Source: CAYUVF01 sp964448045 (GTDB lineage Bacteria > Bacteroidota > Rhodothermia > Rhodothermales > Salinibacteraceae). From it: 64,000 bases of DNA. This document shows, in pieces, positions 63,335 to 64,000 of this stretch (the stretch's first letter is position 1; each line of letters begins with the position of its first letter). The notes under the pieces are model-generated. The model saw only the letters and a program-made list of their open reading frames with translations, was not told the DNA's origin and made no database searches. The position numbers and the translations under genes were made by a program. The stretch covers positions 1 through 64,000 of the forward strand of contig CAYUVF010000016.1 of NCBI GenBank assembly GCA_964448045.1, given 5' to 3'.

Positions 63335-63640
63335 ATGGAAGTCGCTCTCAACTGGTATCTGGCCCTCAGCGCCGTGATCTTCACCATCGGTGTGCTGGGC
63401 GTGCTGTTCAAGCGCAACGCCATCGTCGTGCTCATGTCCATCGAGCTAATGCTCAACGCCGTCAACCTGACGCTCGTCGCCTTCAGCCAGTCGATGGGCG
63501 ACGCCTCCGGGCAGATCCTCGTCTTCTTCTCGATTGCGGTCGCCGCTGCCGAAGCCGCCGTCGGTCTCGCGATCGTAATTGCGATCTTCCGCGGCAAAGT
63601 GACCGTCGACATCAATGAGATCAACCTGTTTAAGTACTGA
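63335..63640 (+). CDS. nuoK: NADH-quinone oxidoreductase subunit K
   Basis: A 101-residue complex I membrane subunit with three helices. The two conserved glutamates are in MSIELMLNAVNL and AAAEAAVGLAIV. It matches the normal family length. It is flanked on both sides by similar intergenic repeat sequence. Confidence 0.97.
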   Translation: MEVALNWYLALSAVIFTIGVLGVLFKRNAIVVLMSIELMLNAVNLTLVAFSQSMGDASGQILVFFSIAVAAAEAAVGLAIVIAIFRGKVTVDINEINLFKY

Positions 63641-63729
63641 TGGTTGGCAGGTTTGCAGGTTGCAGGTTCCACGTTTGGGACGCTCAACCTGTAATCAGAA
63701 AACCTGGAACCTGAAACCACCTTCCATTC
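63641..63729. repeat. Intergenic AGGTT/AACCT-rich repeat, copy 2
   Basis: Between nuoK and nuoL. It contains tandem GCAGGTTTGCAGGTTGCAGG and downstream inverted AAAACCTGGAACCTGAAACC. The two parts can pair to form a hairpin. Related to copy 1. Confidence 0.5.
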
Positions 63730-64000
63730 ATGGACACTGACTTTCTCGTTCGCCTCATTCTGCTGCTCCCGCTGGCCGGAGCCGTGTTCAACGGATTGGC
63801 CCCGCTGTTCCTGAAAAACCTGCGCCAGCGTGAGGGGCTGATCGGGGCGGTGGGCACCGCCGCCGTCGCCATTCCCTTTGCGCTCGCGGCCTATCTCTTC
63901 GCGACGTACCCCGGCGATCCCGTCGTCGCGACCTTCTTCACGTGGATGCAGGCGGGCGATCTGACGCTCGAATTCGCCTACCGGGTGGATGAGCTCTCGC
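63730..64000 (+). CDS. nuoL: NADH-quinone oxidoreductase subunit L (partial)
   Basis: The first 90 codons of a complex I antiporter-like subunit, cut by the window end. The start MDTDFLVRLILLLPLAGAVF, two hydrophobic helices, and FFTWMQAGDLTLEFAYRVDE, which matches the NuoL segment before its first conserved loop, support the call along with the nuoJK context. Confidence 0.93.
   Translation, partial: MDTDFLVRLILLLPLAGAVFNGLAPLFLKNLRQREGLIGAVGTAAVAIPFALAAYLFATYPGDPVVATFFTWMQAGDLTLEFAYRVDELS

Overview
This looks like chromosomal DNA of a high-GC, probably halophilic member of the Bacteroidota/Rhodothermota lineage, of the Salinibacter/Salisaeta/Longibacter type. That placement is inferred from gene content and was not searched. 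The supporting signs are a DUF5916 outer-membrane protein, a PorT-like barrel remnant, an Mla lipid-transport cluster, a class II DAHP synthase, a haloarchaeal-style NUDIX/eIF2B fusion, an osmoprotectant transporter, strongly acidic proteins, and few clear Shine-Dalgarno sites.

Layout. Positions 1-334 hold the distal end of a type I-E-like CRISPR array; no cas genes are visible. 0.7-7 kb carries the NUDIX/eIF2B protein, a lipoprotein, and a leftward mlaE-mlaF-mlaD-DUF445 cluster. 6.8-19 kb carries radA, a sigma factor with a putative anti-sigma protein, an AMIN/amidase cell-wall hydrolase, RidA, mnmA, a ZapE-like ATPase, an RtcB-family protein with altered metal ligands, and two convergent OmpR-type regulators. 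19-29 kb carries an M42 peptidase, class II DAHP synthase, a PhoB/PhoR-like two-component pair, a coiled-coil protein, an M32 carboxypeptidase, and an osmoprotectant ABC transporter whose binding protein and permease are fused.

29-34 kb holds tRNA-Thr(CGT) with a terminator, a 30-residue membrane microprotein, a DUF481 barrel, an ECF sigma factor, an exported isoaspartyl peptidase, an exported methyltransferase and an Smr protein. 34.4-41.6 kb is a leftward sulfur module: SQOR-type sulfide:quinone oxidoreductase, DUF1641 protein, haem-binding DUF3365 lipoprotein, SulP transporter, persulfide dioxygenase-rhodanese, and two YeeE/YedE half-transporters. A shared palindromic motif lies upstream of its two ends. 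Together these could oxidise sulfide to persulfide and on to sulfite or thiosulfate while moving the sulfur anions.

42-49.8 kb is accessory: small membrane proteins, a methyltransferase, an orphan SF2 helicase, a GNAT acetyltransferase, a styrene-oxide-isomerase-like membrane protein, a second RidA, and a decayed beta-barrel gene. 49.9-51.4 kb is a graveyard of an IS110 fragment, an IS982 fragment and a frameshifted integron-type integrase.

51.4-64 kb returns to housekeeping: malate dehydrogenase, a LytS/LytTR pair, a DUF5916 protein, an e(P4)-type phosphatase, a DEDDh exonuclease/GIY-YIG fusion, a CsgG-family protein, Ppx/GppA, and nuoJ-nuoK-nuoL (nuoL cut by the window end). No single stretch clearly encodes an undescribed system. 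The most unusual items are the metal-ligand-substituted RtcB, the sulfur module with its shared operator-like motif, the exported methyltransferase and the orphan helicase.
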